Source of the DNA: CBFCZU01 sp965602635
GTDB lineage: Bacteria > Planctomycetota > Phycisphaerae > SM23-33
Length of the DNA stretch: 15,109 nucleotides
Assembly (NCBI GenBank): GCA_965602635.1
Contig: CBFCZU010000090.1
Coordinates: 1-15,109, forward strand
Direction: 5' to 3'
Below, one piece after another: positions 8,914-15,109 of the stretch. Position 1 is the first letter of the stretch. Every line of letters starts with the position of its first letter. The position numbers and the translations under genes were made by a program. The notes under the pieces are model-generated. The model was not told where the DNA came from and did not search any database. It saw only the letters and a program-made list of their open reading frames with translations.

Positions 8914-9837
8914 TCAGACGATCCCGCCCTTGGCCATCAGGACGTTCACCAGCGTCCGCTGGAAGTGCAGCCGGTTCTCGGCCTGGGCGAAGATCGTCTC
9001 GGCGTGGGCGGCCATGATCTCGTCGCTGATTTCGTAGCCGCGATAGGCCGGCAGGCAGTGCATTACCACGGCGTCATCGGGCGCCGCCGACATGAGGGCA
9101 CCGTCGATCTGGTAGCCCTTGAACTCCGCGGCGCGTTTGGCCTTCTCGTCCTCCTGGCCCATTGACACCCAGGTGTCGGTGTAGACGACCGAGGCGCCGG
9201 CGACGGCCTGGCGGGGGTCGCCGAGCTGGGCGAACGAGCCGCCCTCGATCTTGCTCACCTCCGCGACGTATTCCTCCTCCAGCTCGTAGCCGGCGGGGCA
9301 GGCCAGGACGAACTCCATCCCCAGCTTCGCGCACAGCATGGCGAGCGAGCGGGCGACGTTGTTGCCGTCGCCGACGAAGGCCAGCTTCCGCCCCGACACC
9401 TCGCCGAAGATTTCCCGCGCCGTCATGATGTCGGCCATCGCCTGGCAGGGATGGGAGTAGTCGCTCAGGGCGTTGATCACCGGCGCGGCGCAATGCTCGG
9501 CCAGGGAGACGATGGTCTCGTGCAGGAACGTCCGCGCCACAACCGCGTCGCACATGCTGCCCAGCACGCGGGCGACGTCGGCGACCGGCTCGCGCGTGCC
9601 CAGACCGACGTCGCTGCCGGCCAGGTACATCGCCGCGCCGCCGAGCTGCACCGCCCCCGCGGTGAAGCTCACCCGCGTCCGCAGCGACGGCTTCTCGAAC
9701 ACCAGCGCCAGCGTCTTGCCGGCGCAGGTGCGCGGGAGCTTGCCCGCGCGGAACGCCTTCTTCTCGGCCGCGGCTCGGGCCAGGAGGGCCGAAAGCTGAT
9801 CGGCACTGAAATCGGAGATGGCGATGAAGTCCTTCAT
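8914..9837 (-). CDS. argF: Ornithine carbamoyltransferase ArgF
   Basis: A 307-residue enzyme, the usual length, that makes citrulline from ornithine and carbamoyl phosphate. The carbamoyl-phosphate loop is FEKPSLRTRVSF (47-58), with SLRTR at 51-55; HPCQ is at 129-132; the ornithine SMG loop is DTWVSMGQE (221-229); and MHCLPAYRG (259-267) holds the catalytic cysteine C261. The residue after RVSF is threonine where glutamate is usual. The SMG loop and HCLP argue for true OTCase rather than aspartate carbamoyltransferase. The acetyl- and succinyl-ornithine relatives are not strictly excluded but fit less well. AGGA lies seven bases before the ATG. It follows argB by 22 bases, so the two are surely cotranscribed. 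The sulfatase gene starts 45 bases after its stop with no visible terminator between. Confidence 0.95.
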   Translation of the reverse strand: MKDFIAISDFSADQLSALLARAAAEKKAFRAGKLPRTCAGKTLALVFEKPSLRTRVSFTAGAVQLGGAAMYLAGSDVGLGTREPVADVARVLGSMCDAVVARTFLHETIVSLAEHCAAPVINALSDYSHPCQAMADIMTAREIFGEVSGRKLAFVGDGNNVARSLAMLCAKLGMEFVLACPAGYELEEEYVAEVSKIEGGSFAQLGDPRQAVAGASVVYTDTWVSMGQEDEKAKRAAEFKGYQIDGALMSAAPDDAVVMHCLPAYRGYEISDEIMAAHAETIFAQAENRLHFQRTLVNVLMAKGGIV

Positions 9838-9859
9838 TGCGGGTCCTGCAATCTCAAAG

Positions 9860-10735
9860 CTACTTGTGGATAACCGTTCCCACTCCCTCTTCGGTGAAGA
9901 TCTCCAGCAGCAGGGAATGCCCCAGCCGCCCGTCGATGATGTGGGCTCGCTTGACTCCGGCCTCGAGGGCGCGCAGGCAGGCCTCCACCTTGGGCAGCAT
10001 GCCGCCGGAGATGACGCCCTTGTCTATCATTTCCTTGATTTCCGGCTCGGACGCCTCGCTGATGCGGCTTTCGGGGTCGTCCGGGTCGGCCCGGATGCCG
10101 TGCGTGTCGGAGACGACCACCAGCTTCTCGGCCTTGAGGGCGGCGGCCACCTCGCCGGCGGCGGTGTCGGCGTTGCAGTTGAGCTTCCCGCCCGTGCGGT
10201 CGCGGGCCAGCGGGGCGATCACCGGGATCGTCCCCGCCCGGCAGAGCGGCTCGATCACCCGGGAGTTGACGTCGATCACACGCCCAACCTGCCCCAGGTC
10301 AACCTTTCGCCCCTCGACCTCCAGGTAGAGCTTCTCGCCGAACAGCACGCAACTGGCCAGGCTGTGCAGCCCAATGGCCGAGGAGCCGAGCGACTGGATT
10401 GTCCCCACGATGCTGGCGTTGATCTCGTTGCACAGCACGTGCTCGACGACGGTCAGGGTTCGCTGATCGGTGTATCGCCGCCCGTGGCGGAACTCGACCT
10501 CCAGCCCGCGCTTCTCCATGGCCTGGCTGATGGCCTTGCCGCCGCCGTGCACGATCACCGGGCGCATGCCGACGGTATTCATGAACACCACGTCGGTGAG
10601 CATGTCCGCTGTGGTGCGATCGTCCTCCATCACCGAGCCGCCCGTCTTGACGACGACGGTCTTCCCGGCGAAGCGCTGGATGTAGTCCAGCGCCTCGATC
10701 AGCACCTTCGCCTTGGCGATGGCCTCTTTCACCAC
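9860..10735 (-). CDS. argB: Acetylglutamate kinase ArgB
   Basis: A 291-residue kinase that phosphorylates N-acetylglutamate, the second step of arginine synthesis. Visible: K30 with TGG (31-33) in the phosphate loop (commonly KYGGNAM, here KTGGSVM), VHGGGK (62-67), HGRRYTD (84-90), NCNADTAAGE (186-195) and GGMLPKVEA. About 20 residues (KAKVLIEALDYIQRFAGK) precede the kinase core, and the C-terminal tail reads HIIDGRLGHSLLLEIF. Both features resemble the arginine-inhibited hexameric enzymes (Thermotoga, Pseudomonas), so feedback by arginine is inferred. The start is GTG at 10735 with AGGAG (10742-10746) six bases upstream; a second GTG follows directly and could be used instead. It has a likely promoter of its own over the end of tsaE, and argF follows 22 bases downstream. 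Confidence 0.95.
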   Translation of the reverse strand: MVKEAIAKAKVLIEALDYIQRFAGKTVVVKTGGSVMEDDRTTADMLTDVVFMNTVGMRPVIVHGGGKAISQAMEKRGLEVEFRHGRRYTDQRTLTVVEHVLCNEINASIVGTIQSLGSSAIGLHSLASCVLFGEKLYLEVEGRKVDLGQVGRVIDVNSRVIEPLCRAGTIPVIAPLARDRTGGKLNCNADTAAGEVAAALKAEKLVVVSDTHGIRADPDDPESRISEASEPEIKEMIDKGVISGGMLPKVEACLRALEAGVKRAHIIDGRLGHSLLLEIFTEEGVGTVIHK

Positions 10736-10760
10736 CGATCACTCCTACGGGAAAGCGTGA

Positions 10761-10789
10761 AAGTTATCCGCCCCGAGTCGGTGTGTCAA
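10761..10789 (-). promoter_or_regulatory. Putative internal promoter for argB-argF, overlapping the tsaE stop
   Basis: On the minus strand a perfect -35 TTGACA (10784-10789) is followed after 17 bases by TAACTT (10761-10766), a weak -10 with 3 of 6 matches. The -35 includes the TGA stop codon of tsaE. The start point would be near 10754, about 19 bases before the GTG and just ahead of the ribosome site. The position at the head of argB and the exact spacing are the arguments for it; the poor -10 is the argument against. Confidence 0.45.
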
Positions 10790-11214
10790 CCGACGCGCTC
10801 CAGGCGCAGCCGCCGGTGATCGGCCCCGGTGACCTCGATGTCGATCTGCCAGCGCGGGCGGGGGAGGGCTTCGCCGGCCCGGTCGGCCCACTCTATCAGC
10901 ACCAGGCCCTCGGCGAGCATCTCGTCGGCCCCCAGCTCGGCCAGCTCGCTCGCCGGCTCGGTGAGGCGGTACAGGTCGATGTGGAAGATCGGGATCGCCC
11001 CGGCGTACTCCCGCACCAGCACGTAGGTGGGCGAGCAGACCAGGCGCTGGTCCTCGATGCCCAGCCCCAGGGCGATGCCGCGGACGAGGACGGTCTTGCC
11101 GCTGCCCAGCTCGCCGGCCAGCGCCACGCAGTCGCCGGCGCCGAACCTCTCGGCGAGCGTGCGCCCGAGCTGCTCGGTCTCGGCGGCGCTGCAGGTTTCG
11201 AAAGTTTCGGACAT
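10786..11214 (-). CDS. tsaE: tRNA threonylcarbamoyladenosine synthesis ATPase TsaE (YjeE)
   Basis: A 142-residue P-loop ATPase, normal size, that works with TsaB and TsaD to add the t6A modification next to the anticodon of ANN-reading tRNAs. The Walker A is GELGSGKT (34-41). SPTYVLVREY (61-70) matches the family SPTF motif. HIDLYRL (78-84) and LIEWADR (106-112) are the other family signatures. TsaB and TsaD are not in this window. The ATG at 11214 is nine bases after the thiL stop. No Shine-Dalgarno is visible, so it is probably translated by coupling to thiL. An argB promoter seems to overlap its stop codon. Confidence 0.94.
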   Translation of the reverse strand: MSETFETCSAAETEQLGRTLAERFGAGDCVALAGELGSGKTVLVRGIALGLGIEDQRLVCSPTYVLVREYAGAIPIFHIDLYRLTEPASELAELGADEMLAEGLVLIEWADRAGEALPRPRWQIDIEVTGADHRRLRLERVG

Positions 11215-11223
11215 TGGCGCTGG

Positions 11224-12138
11224 TCAGGTCTTGTGTTCCCATCCGCCGGGGGGGAGCACCTCGCGCTTGCCGCCGCGGAGGAGAGTCATGCCCGCCCCGG
11301 CGACGATCGTGCCGATCCGGCCGACGGGCGCCTCCAGCGGCTGCTCGTCGATCAGCCGGGCGGCGGCCTCGGGCGGGAGCGTGAAAAGCAGCTCGTAGTC
11401 CTCGCCGTCGAACAGCGCCGCCGCCAGCGGGTCGTCGTTCTCGGCCGCGTCCGGATGCACCGGCACGGCCGGGGCCTCGACCTCGGCCCCCACGCCGCTG
11501 GCGACGACAACGTGCCCCAGGTCCGCGGCCAGGCCGTCGGAGACGTCTATCATGGCCGTCACGCCGAACCTGGCGGCCAGGGCGCGGGCCGCCGCGATCC
11601 GGGGCGTGAACGACAGGTGCCTCCGCCCTTGCCAGGCCCCGCCGAACTGCCCGGTGACGCAGATGGCCTGGCCGGGGGCGGCGCCGCTTCGCAGGACAGG
11701 CTCGACCCCGCCGGCGCGGCCCAGGAGCGTCACGGAAATCTGGAGCTTGTCGCCCGGGTCGGCCCAGGCCGCCACGTCTCCGCCGACCAGCGGGCAGGCG
11801 AACTCGTCGCCCGCCGCCCGCAGGCCCTCGTAGATTCTCTCGGCCTGGTCCTGGCTGAAGCCCTTGGGGGCCGCGACGGTGGCCACCATGGCCAGCGGCT
11901 CACCGGCCATCGCCGCGATGTCGGAGAGGTTCCTGGCCGCGGCCTTCCGGCCCGCCGCCGCCGGGCCGTGACGCGTGATCGAGAAATGGACCCCGTCCAG
12001 CACCTGGTCGGTGGTTATCAGCAGCTTCTCGCCGCCGGCCTGCACCACGGCGCAGTCGTCGCCCGGCCCGACGAGCACGACCTTCTCGTCGAACGCCGCC
12101 TGCCCCCGAATCCACTCGATGAACTCGAATTCGCGCAT
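11224..12138 (-). CDS. thiL: Thiamine-monophosphate kinase ThiL
   Basis: A 304-residue AIR-synthase-fold kinase that phosphorylates thiamine monophosphate to the active coenzyme thiamine diphosphate. Visible: an N-terminal EFEFIEWI, GPGDDCAVV (24-32, metal-binding Asp pair), TTDQVLDGVHF (42-52), RNLSDIAAMAGEP (69-81), VGGD (118-121), IDVSDGLAADL (197-207) and FDGEDYELLFT near 245. All are standard ThiL elements and the length is typical. It starts 25 bases after the argH stop and ends nine bases before tsaE, so it sits within the arginine cluster as part of one transcript. No TPP riboswitch is seen upstream. The ribosome site is weak. Confidence 0.95.
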   Translation of the reverse strand: MREFEFIEWIRGQAAFDEKVVLVGPGDDCAVVQAGGEKLLITTDQVLDGVHFSITRHGPAAAGRKAAARNLSDIAAMAGEPLAMVATVAAPKGFSQDQAERIYEGLRAAGDEFACPLVGGDVAAWADPGDKLQISVTLLGRAGGVEPVLRSGAAPGQAICVTGQFGGAWQGRRHLSFTPRIAAARALAARFGVTAMIDVSDGLAADLGHVVVASGVGAEVEAPAVPVHPDAAENDDPLAAALFDGEDYELLFTLPPEAAARLIDEQPLEAPVGRIGTIVAGAGMTLLRGGKREVLPPGGWEHKT

Positions 12139-12163
12139 CTATCCGGCGAGCTTGTCGCGGCCT

Positions 12164-13561
12164 CTATCCGCTGGCGGACAGCCGTCTCTTCCAGAACGCC
12201 AGCTGCTTTCGGAGTTGCTTGGCGCCGGCGGCGCCGTCGGAGGCGTAGCGTTTGACGACATTGGCCGGGCCCAGGTGCTTGGCGACGTCCGGGGCGATCT
12301 TCTCGCAGGCTGCCTGCATGGTTTCCAGGGGCAGTTGGGCGAGCGTGAGGCCGGCCTTCTCGGCCCGGGCGACCAGCCGGCCGACGATCTGGTGGGCCGT
12401 GCGGAACGGCACGGACTTGCCCACCAGGTACTCAGCCATGGCCGTGGCGTCCAGGAAGCCGCCCTCCAGGGCGGCGGCGATCCGCCGGCGGCGGAACTTC
12501 GCCGTGGCGACCACCCCGGCGGCGACCGTCAGGGCCGACTTCATCGCGCCGACCGCCGGGAATGCCAGACGCTTGTCGTCCTGCAGGTCGCGCCCGTACC
12601 CGCTGGGCAGCGACTTGAGCAGCGTCAGCATCCCGCACAGGCTCCCGATGGCCGTGGCCGACTTCGCGCGGATCAGCTCCAGCGTGTCGGCGTTCTTCTT
12701 CTGCGGCATCATCGAGCTGGAGGTGCAGTAGGCGTCGGCCAGTTCGACGAAGCCGAACTCGGCGGTTGAGAAGATGATCCAGTCCTCCGCCCAGCGGCTG
12801 AGGTGGATTCCGGCGGCGGCCAGGTCGAACAGCAGCTCGGCCAGGAAGTCGCGGTCCGACGTTGCGTCGATGCTGTTTCCGGCTACGGCCGGGAAGCCCA
12901 GCAGCTCGGCAACGCGCTTGCGGTCCAGCGGGATCGACGTTCCGGCTATGGCGCCGCTGCCCAGGGGGCAGACGTTGATTCGCTTTCGGCAGTCGGCAAG
13001 TCGTCCGGCGTCGCGATCGAGCATCTCGACGTATGCCAGCAGCAGGTGCCCGGCCAGGATCGGCTGAGCGGGCTGAAGGTGCGTGTAGGCCGGCATGACG
13101 ATCGCCCCGTCGCGCCCGGCAAGGGCGACGAAGGCGCGCTGGAGGCGGCGGACGAGTTCGGACAGGTCGTCGACGGCGTCGCGTGCCCAGAGGCGCAGGT
13201 CGAGCGCGACCTGGTCGTTTCGGCTCCGGCCGGTGTGGAGCTTGCGTCCCGGCTCGCCGATACGCTTGATCAGGGCCGACTCGATGACCATGTGGATGTC
13301 TTCCAGGGCGGGGTCGAGCTTGAGCTTGCCGGCGGCGATGTCGGCGGCGATGCCCACCAGGGCCTTCTTGATGGCCGACAGCTCGCGGGCGGTGAGCACG
13401 CCGATCTCGCGGAGCATCGTGGCGTGGGCGATGGAGCCGGCGACGTCGTACTGGTACAGGGCCACGTCCACGTCGATCGACGCCAGCAGCTCGGTCGTGG
13501 CAGCGTCGCTCTCGCCGGCCAGGCGTGCCTGCCAGGATTTCTTCGGCTTCTTGCCGGCCAT
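12164..13561 (-). CDS. argH: Argininosuccinate lyase ArgH
   Basis: A 465-residue fumarase/aspartase-superfamily enzyme that splits argininosuccinate into arginine and fumarate, the last step of arginine synthesis. Visible: ESALIKRIGEPGRKLHTGRS region with HTGRSRNDQ (109-117), THLQPAQP (160-167, holding the conserved His), and the flexible signature loop SSSMMPQKKN (281-290), where the usual first Gly (GSSxMPQKKN) is Ser. AEDWIIFSTAEFGFVEL precedes the loop as expected. Start is ATG 13561 with AAGGAG (13569-13574) seven bases upstream. A good promoter lies directly in front, so argH is probably the first gene of the arginine transcript. argG, its usual partner, is not in this window. thiL follows by 25 bases. 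Confidence 0.97.
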   Translation of the reverse strand: MAGKKPKKSWQARLAGESDAATTELLASIDVDVALYQYDVAGSIAHATMLREIGVLTARELSAIKKALVGIAADIAAGKLKLDPALEDIHMVIESALIKRIGEPGRKLHTGRSRNDQVALDLRLWARDAVDDLSELVRRLQRAFVALAGRDGAIVMPAYTHLQPAQPILAGHLLLAYVEMLDRDAGRLADCRKRINVCPLGSGAIAGTSIPLDRKRVAELLGFPAVAGNSIDATSDRDFLAELLFDLAAAGIHLSRWAEDWIIFSTAEFGFVELADAYCTSSSMMPQKKNADTLELIRAKSATAIGSLCGMLTLLKSLPSGYGRDLQDDKRLAFPAVGAMKSALTVAAGVVATAKFRRRRIAAALEGGFLDATAMAEYLVGKSVPFRTAHQIVGRLVARAEKAGLTLAQLPLETMQAACEKIAPDVAKHLGPANVVKRYASDGAAGAKQLRKQLAFWKRRLSASG

Positions 13562-13582
13562 GGGGGGTCTCCTTCGGCCGCG

Positions 13583-13611
13583 ATGGTAGGTCTGCCGGGG
13601 GGCGCTGTCAA
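13583..13611 (-). promoter_or_regulatory. Sigma-70 promoter of the argH operon
   Basis: Minus-strand TTGACA (13606-13611), a perfect -35, lies 17 bases ahead of TACCAT (13583-13588), a 4-of-6 -10. The start point would be near 13576, only a base or two before the argH ribosome site AAGGAG. The transcript leader is about 15 bases, too short for an attenuator or riboswitch, so any arginine control would act at or above the promoter. Confidence 0.6.
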
Positions 13612-13618
13612 CGCCACA

Positions 13619-13639
13619 GGGGCGACGCCGATCGTCCCC
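13619..13639 (-). repeat. Inverted repeat just above the argH -35 box
   Basis: Read on the minus strand, GGGG-A-CGA (13632-13639) can pair with TCG-CCCC (13619-13625) around a six-base loop, a seven-pair stem with one bulged A. It lies eight bases above the -35 box of the argH promoter and downstream of the TPR gene. It may be an operator or part of the TPR gene's 3' end. No T-run follows. Confidence 0.3.
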
Positions 13640-13650
13640 CTAGATTGCCT

Positions 13651-13670
13651 GTCTTCACAATCCGTAAGAC
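13651..13670. repeat. Inverted repeat GTCTT-N10-AAGAC upstream of argH
   Basis: Exact five-base arms (13651-13655 and 13666-13670) separated by ten bases that are AT-richer than the surroundings. The arms are about one helical turn and a half apart, as in many dimeric-regulator sites. It is centred some 50 bases above the argH -35. It could be a regulator site or an RNA hairpin at the end of the TPR transcript; it does not look like an ARG box. Confidence 0.3.
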
Positions 13671-13673
13671 GTC

Positions 13674-13689
13674 CCCGGGATTACCCGGG
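13674..13689. repeat. Perfect hairpin CCCGGG-ATTA-CCCGGG after the TPR gene
   Basis: Six-base self-complementary arms (13674-13679, 13684-13689) with a four-base loop. It begins 12 bases past the TPR stop codon in the minus direction, the right place for a 3'-end hairpin. No T-run follows on the minus strand, so it is not a classical intrinsic terminator. Because each arm is itself a palindrome, cruciform or direct-repeat readings are equally possible. Confidence 0.35.
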
Positions 13690-13701
13690 CGCGGAAGCGC
13701 A

Positions 13702-15109
13702 TCACTTCAGCCTGTCGGCTCTGGCGGGTGCGTTCGTATCCCCGTCTTCCTCCAGCTCATCGAGAACCTGCTTCGCGTAGTCATATGAGGGAGCTTTCCG
13801 CAGCGCCCATTCCGCATACAGTCGTGCCCTGCGTCCGTCTCCCAGTTCCGCGTAGCAGTCGGCGATGCCAGCCCAAGCCTGGACATTCATCGGGGGCTCC
13901 TCACACCAGCGGGGCTCGGTGGAAAAAGCCAACACCCGCCTGAACTCTTCAATGGCCTCTTCATAACGACCCAGGTGGACCAAGCTCTGCCCCATGAAAA
14001 GGTGAGCGTCTGCGTCATACGGAGCGTCCTGCGAGGCGCGCCGCACCATCTCCAAGCCTTTTGGCAGGTCCTCTCTCCCTTCGATCCATGCCAGGTTGAG
14101 CAGGGCGCAGTATTGGCCAGGTTTCTTCGCAAGCACCTCCTCGCAGAGCTTCCTGGCTTCTGGTTCTGACCCGGGGACCACAAAAAGGTTAGCGGCCAGG
14201 GCTACGAGGTGGTACTCGGTCGGGCTCAGCGCGACAGCCTGCCTCATCAGGGCTATTCCCTCTGCGGTCTCGCCAAGTCTACACTTGGTCTCTGCGAGAA
14301 TGTGCAAGACCGTATCCTCGGGCAGTTTCCCACGAACCGCCTCGACGGCCTCCTCGATATGACGTCTGTCCTTCGTCCGTATCGATTCCATGGAGCCCAG
14401 CAGAAGCGTTCCGATGTCGGGACACTCTCCCCTGGCTGCCTTAGCCTTGAGCGAATGGTAGGCTCTGGAAGGATAGCCGTCATAGTAAGACCTTACGGCA
14501 GGATCTTCATCACCGTCGGCGTAGTCCAACAAGGCCACTGCATGCTTGTAGCCCGGTTCCAGGGCCAGGGCCCTTTTCGCGGCCTTCTTGGCCTTCTTCG
14601 GCTCGCCCAGCAACAAGAGAGAGAGCCCGAGCCTCATCAAGACAAAATGGGCCTGAGCTTTTCGGACGCCGTGCCTGCGAGCTTTCTTGTACTCCTTCAC
14701 GGCCTCTGCAAACCTGCCTTGCCCTTCCAGGGCCTGTGCCAGAGCGAACCGCCCTTGCCCATCAGTGGGCGACGCTTCAAGCGCTTGTCTGCAAGATTCC
14801 TCCGCCTCTTCCCATTCCCCAAGGTTCAGCAGGACCCACGCGTGCCTGACAAGGGTAGGTGCATCGCCGGGGTCATCCTCGAGCAAACGGCGGTAGAGAT
14901 CGAGCGCTTCTATGTGCTCATCGATGGCCGCGAGACGCGCTGCCAGATCCTGGCGGTTCTTCTGTGAGGCCCTCAGGGAAGCTGCCTCGCGCAGGCGCTT
15001 CAGGCCGTCATCTTCATCGCCGATGTCGAAAATCGCGTTACCAGAAATGTTGAGGATCACGTTCCTGGGCAAGCTCGCCTTCACGGCCTCGCACGCTTGA
15101 TCGACGAAG
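13702..15109 (-). CDS. TPR-repeat protein, 5' end beyond the window (partial)
   Basis: At least 468 residues, ending at TGA 13702. The frame is still open at the right edge, where it reads FVDQACEAV into a possible internal GTG at 15084; that GTG has no well-placed ribosome site, so the true start is probably outside. The sequence is helical repeats of TPR type. Clear units include HIEALDLYRRLLEDDPGDA, LGEWEEAEESCRQALEASP, QGRFAEAVKEYKKARRHG, LGEPKKAKKAAKRALALEP, LGRYEEAIEEFRRVLA and LGDGRRARLYAEWALRKAP. A less regular middle (about 190-270) contains YYDGYPSRAYHSLKAKA. TPRs bind proteins or peptides; the partner is unknown. No catalytic or membrane element is visible in the part seen. Its GC is lower than the neighbours (about 55-60% in three 60-base blocks counted by hand, against 62% and 75% in two arginine-cluster blocks), which may mean a different origin. 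A 140-base gap and a promoter separate it from argH, so it is not clearly part of that operon. Confidence 0.85.
   Translation of the reverse strand, partial: FVDQACEAVKASLPRNVILNISGNAIFDIGDEDDGLKRLREAASLRASQKNRQDLAARLAAIDEHIEALDLYRRLLEDDPGDAPTLVRHAWVLLNLGEWEEAEESCRQALEASPTDGQGRFALAQALEGQGRFAEAVKEYKKARRHGVRKAQAHFVLMRLGLSLLLLGEPKKAKKAAKRALALEPGYKHAVALLDYADGDEDPAVRSYYDGYPSRAYHSLKAKAARGECPDIGTLLLGSMESIRTKDRRHIEEAVEAVRGKLPEDTVLHILAETKCRLGETAEGIALMRQAVALSPTEYHLVALAANLFVVPGSEPEARKLCEEVLAKKPGQYCALLNLAWIEGREDLPKGLEMVRRASQDAPYDADAHLFMGQSLVHLGRYEEAIEEFRRVLAFSTEPRWCEEPPMNVQAWAGIADCYAELGDGRRARLYAEWALRKAPSYDYAKQVLDELEEDGDTNAPARADRLK

Noticed and set aside
6181..9165. A 994-codon plus-strand open frame across the GH4, sulfatase and argF genes
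   Set aside because: It is antisense to three genes with full catalytic motifs, its translation is low-complexity (rich in V, G, A, R, H, Q) with no domain, and stop-free antisense frames are expected in GC-rich coding DNA.
12139..12163. A TPP riboswitch or other leader in front of thiL
   Set aside because: Only 25 bases separate argH and thiL, too short for a riboswitch.
10783..12255. A 490-codon plus-strand open frame opposite tsaE and thiL
   Set aside because: It is antisense to two clear enzymes and ends in an artificial arginine run.

Overview
GC-rich bacterial chromosomal DNA with no tRNA, rRNA, CRISPR array or insertion sequence that I could recognise. Twelve protein genes are supported and they fill almost the whole window. 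The host is probably a Planctomycetota or other PVC-group bacterium. That is inference from the high GC, a sulfatase next to a family 4 glycosidase, and the style of the housekeeping proteins; no single marker proves it.

Plus-strand block (174-5130), information processing: a coiled-coil C4 zinc-ribbon protein, an RNase HI, DNA primase (dnaG), then the housekeeping sigma-70 factor (rpoD). This resembles the macromolecular synthesis operon (rpsU-dnaG-rpoD), with the zinc-ribbon/RNase HI pair where rpsU would be. rpoD has its own promoter with a perfect -10 box.

The strands meet tail to tail at 5131-5144; everything after that is on the minus strand. Read in the direction of transcription (from 15109 down to 5145), it begins with a TPR protein that runs off the right edge and has clearly lower GC than its neighbours. 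A hairpin-rich gap and a good promoter follow, then argH, thiL, tsaE, argB and argF. This arginine cluster has one thiamine gene and one tRNA-modification gene embedded in it, and a likely second promoter in front of argB. The series continues over short gaps into a type I sulfatase and a GH4 glycosidase. Both lack signal peptides, and the GH4 carries a motif associated with uronic-acid substrates. It ends in an orphan protein with an ADP-ribosyltransferase-like core.

How the genes work together: the plus block couples primer synthesis, RNA-DNA hybrid removal and transcription initiation. ArgB, ArgF and ArgH are steps 2, 6 and 8 of arginine synthesis; argA/J, argC, argD and argG are not in the window. 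The sulfatase and GH4 look like a cytoplasmic two-enzyme unit that desulfates and cleaves imported acidic oligosaccharides. The least explained items are the ART-like orphan, the cytoplasmic sulfatase/GH4 pair and the TPR gene of atypical composition.
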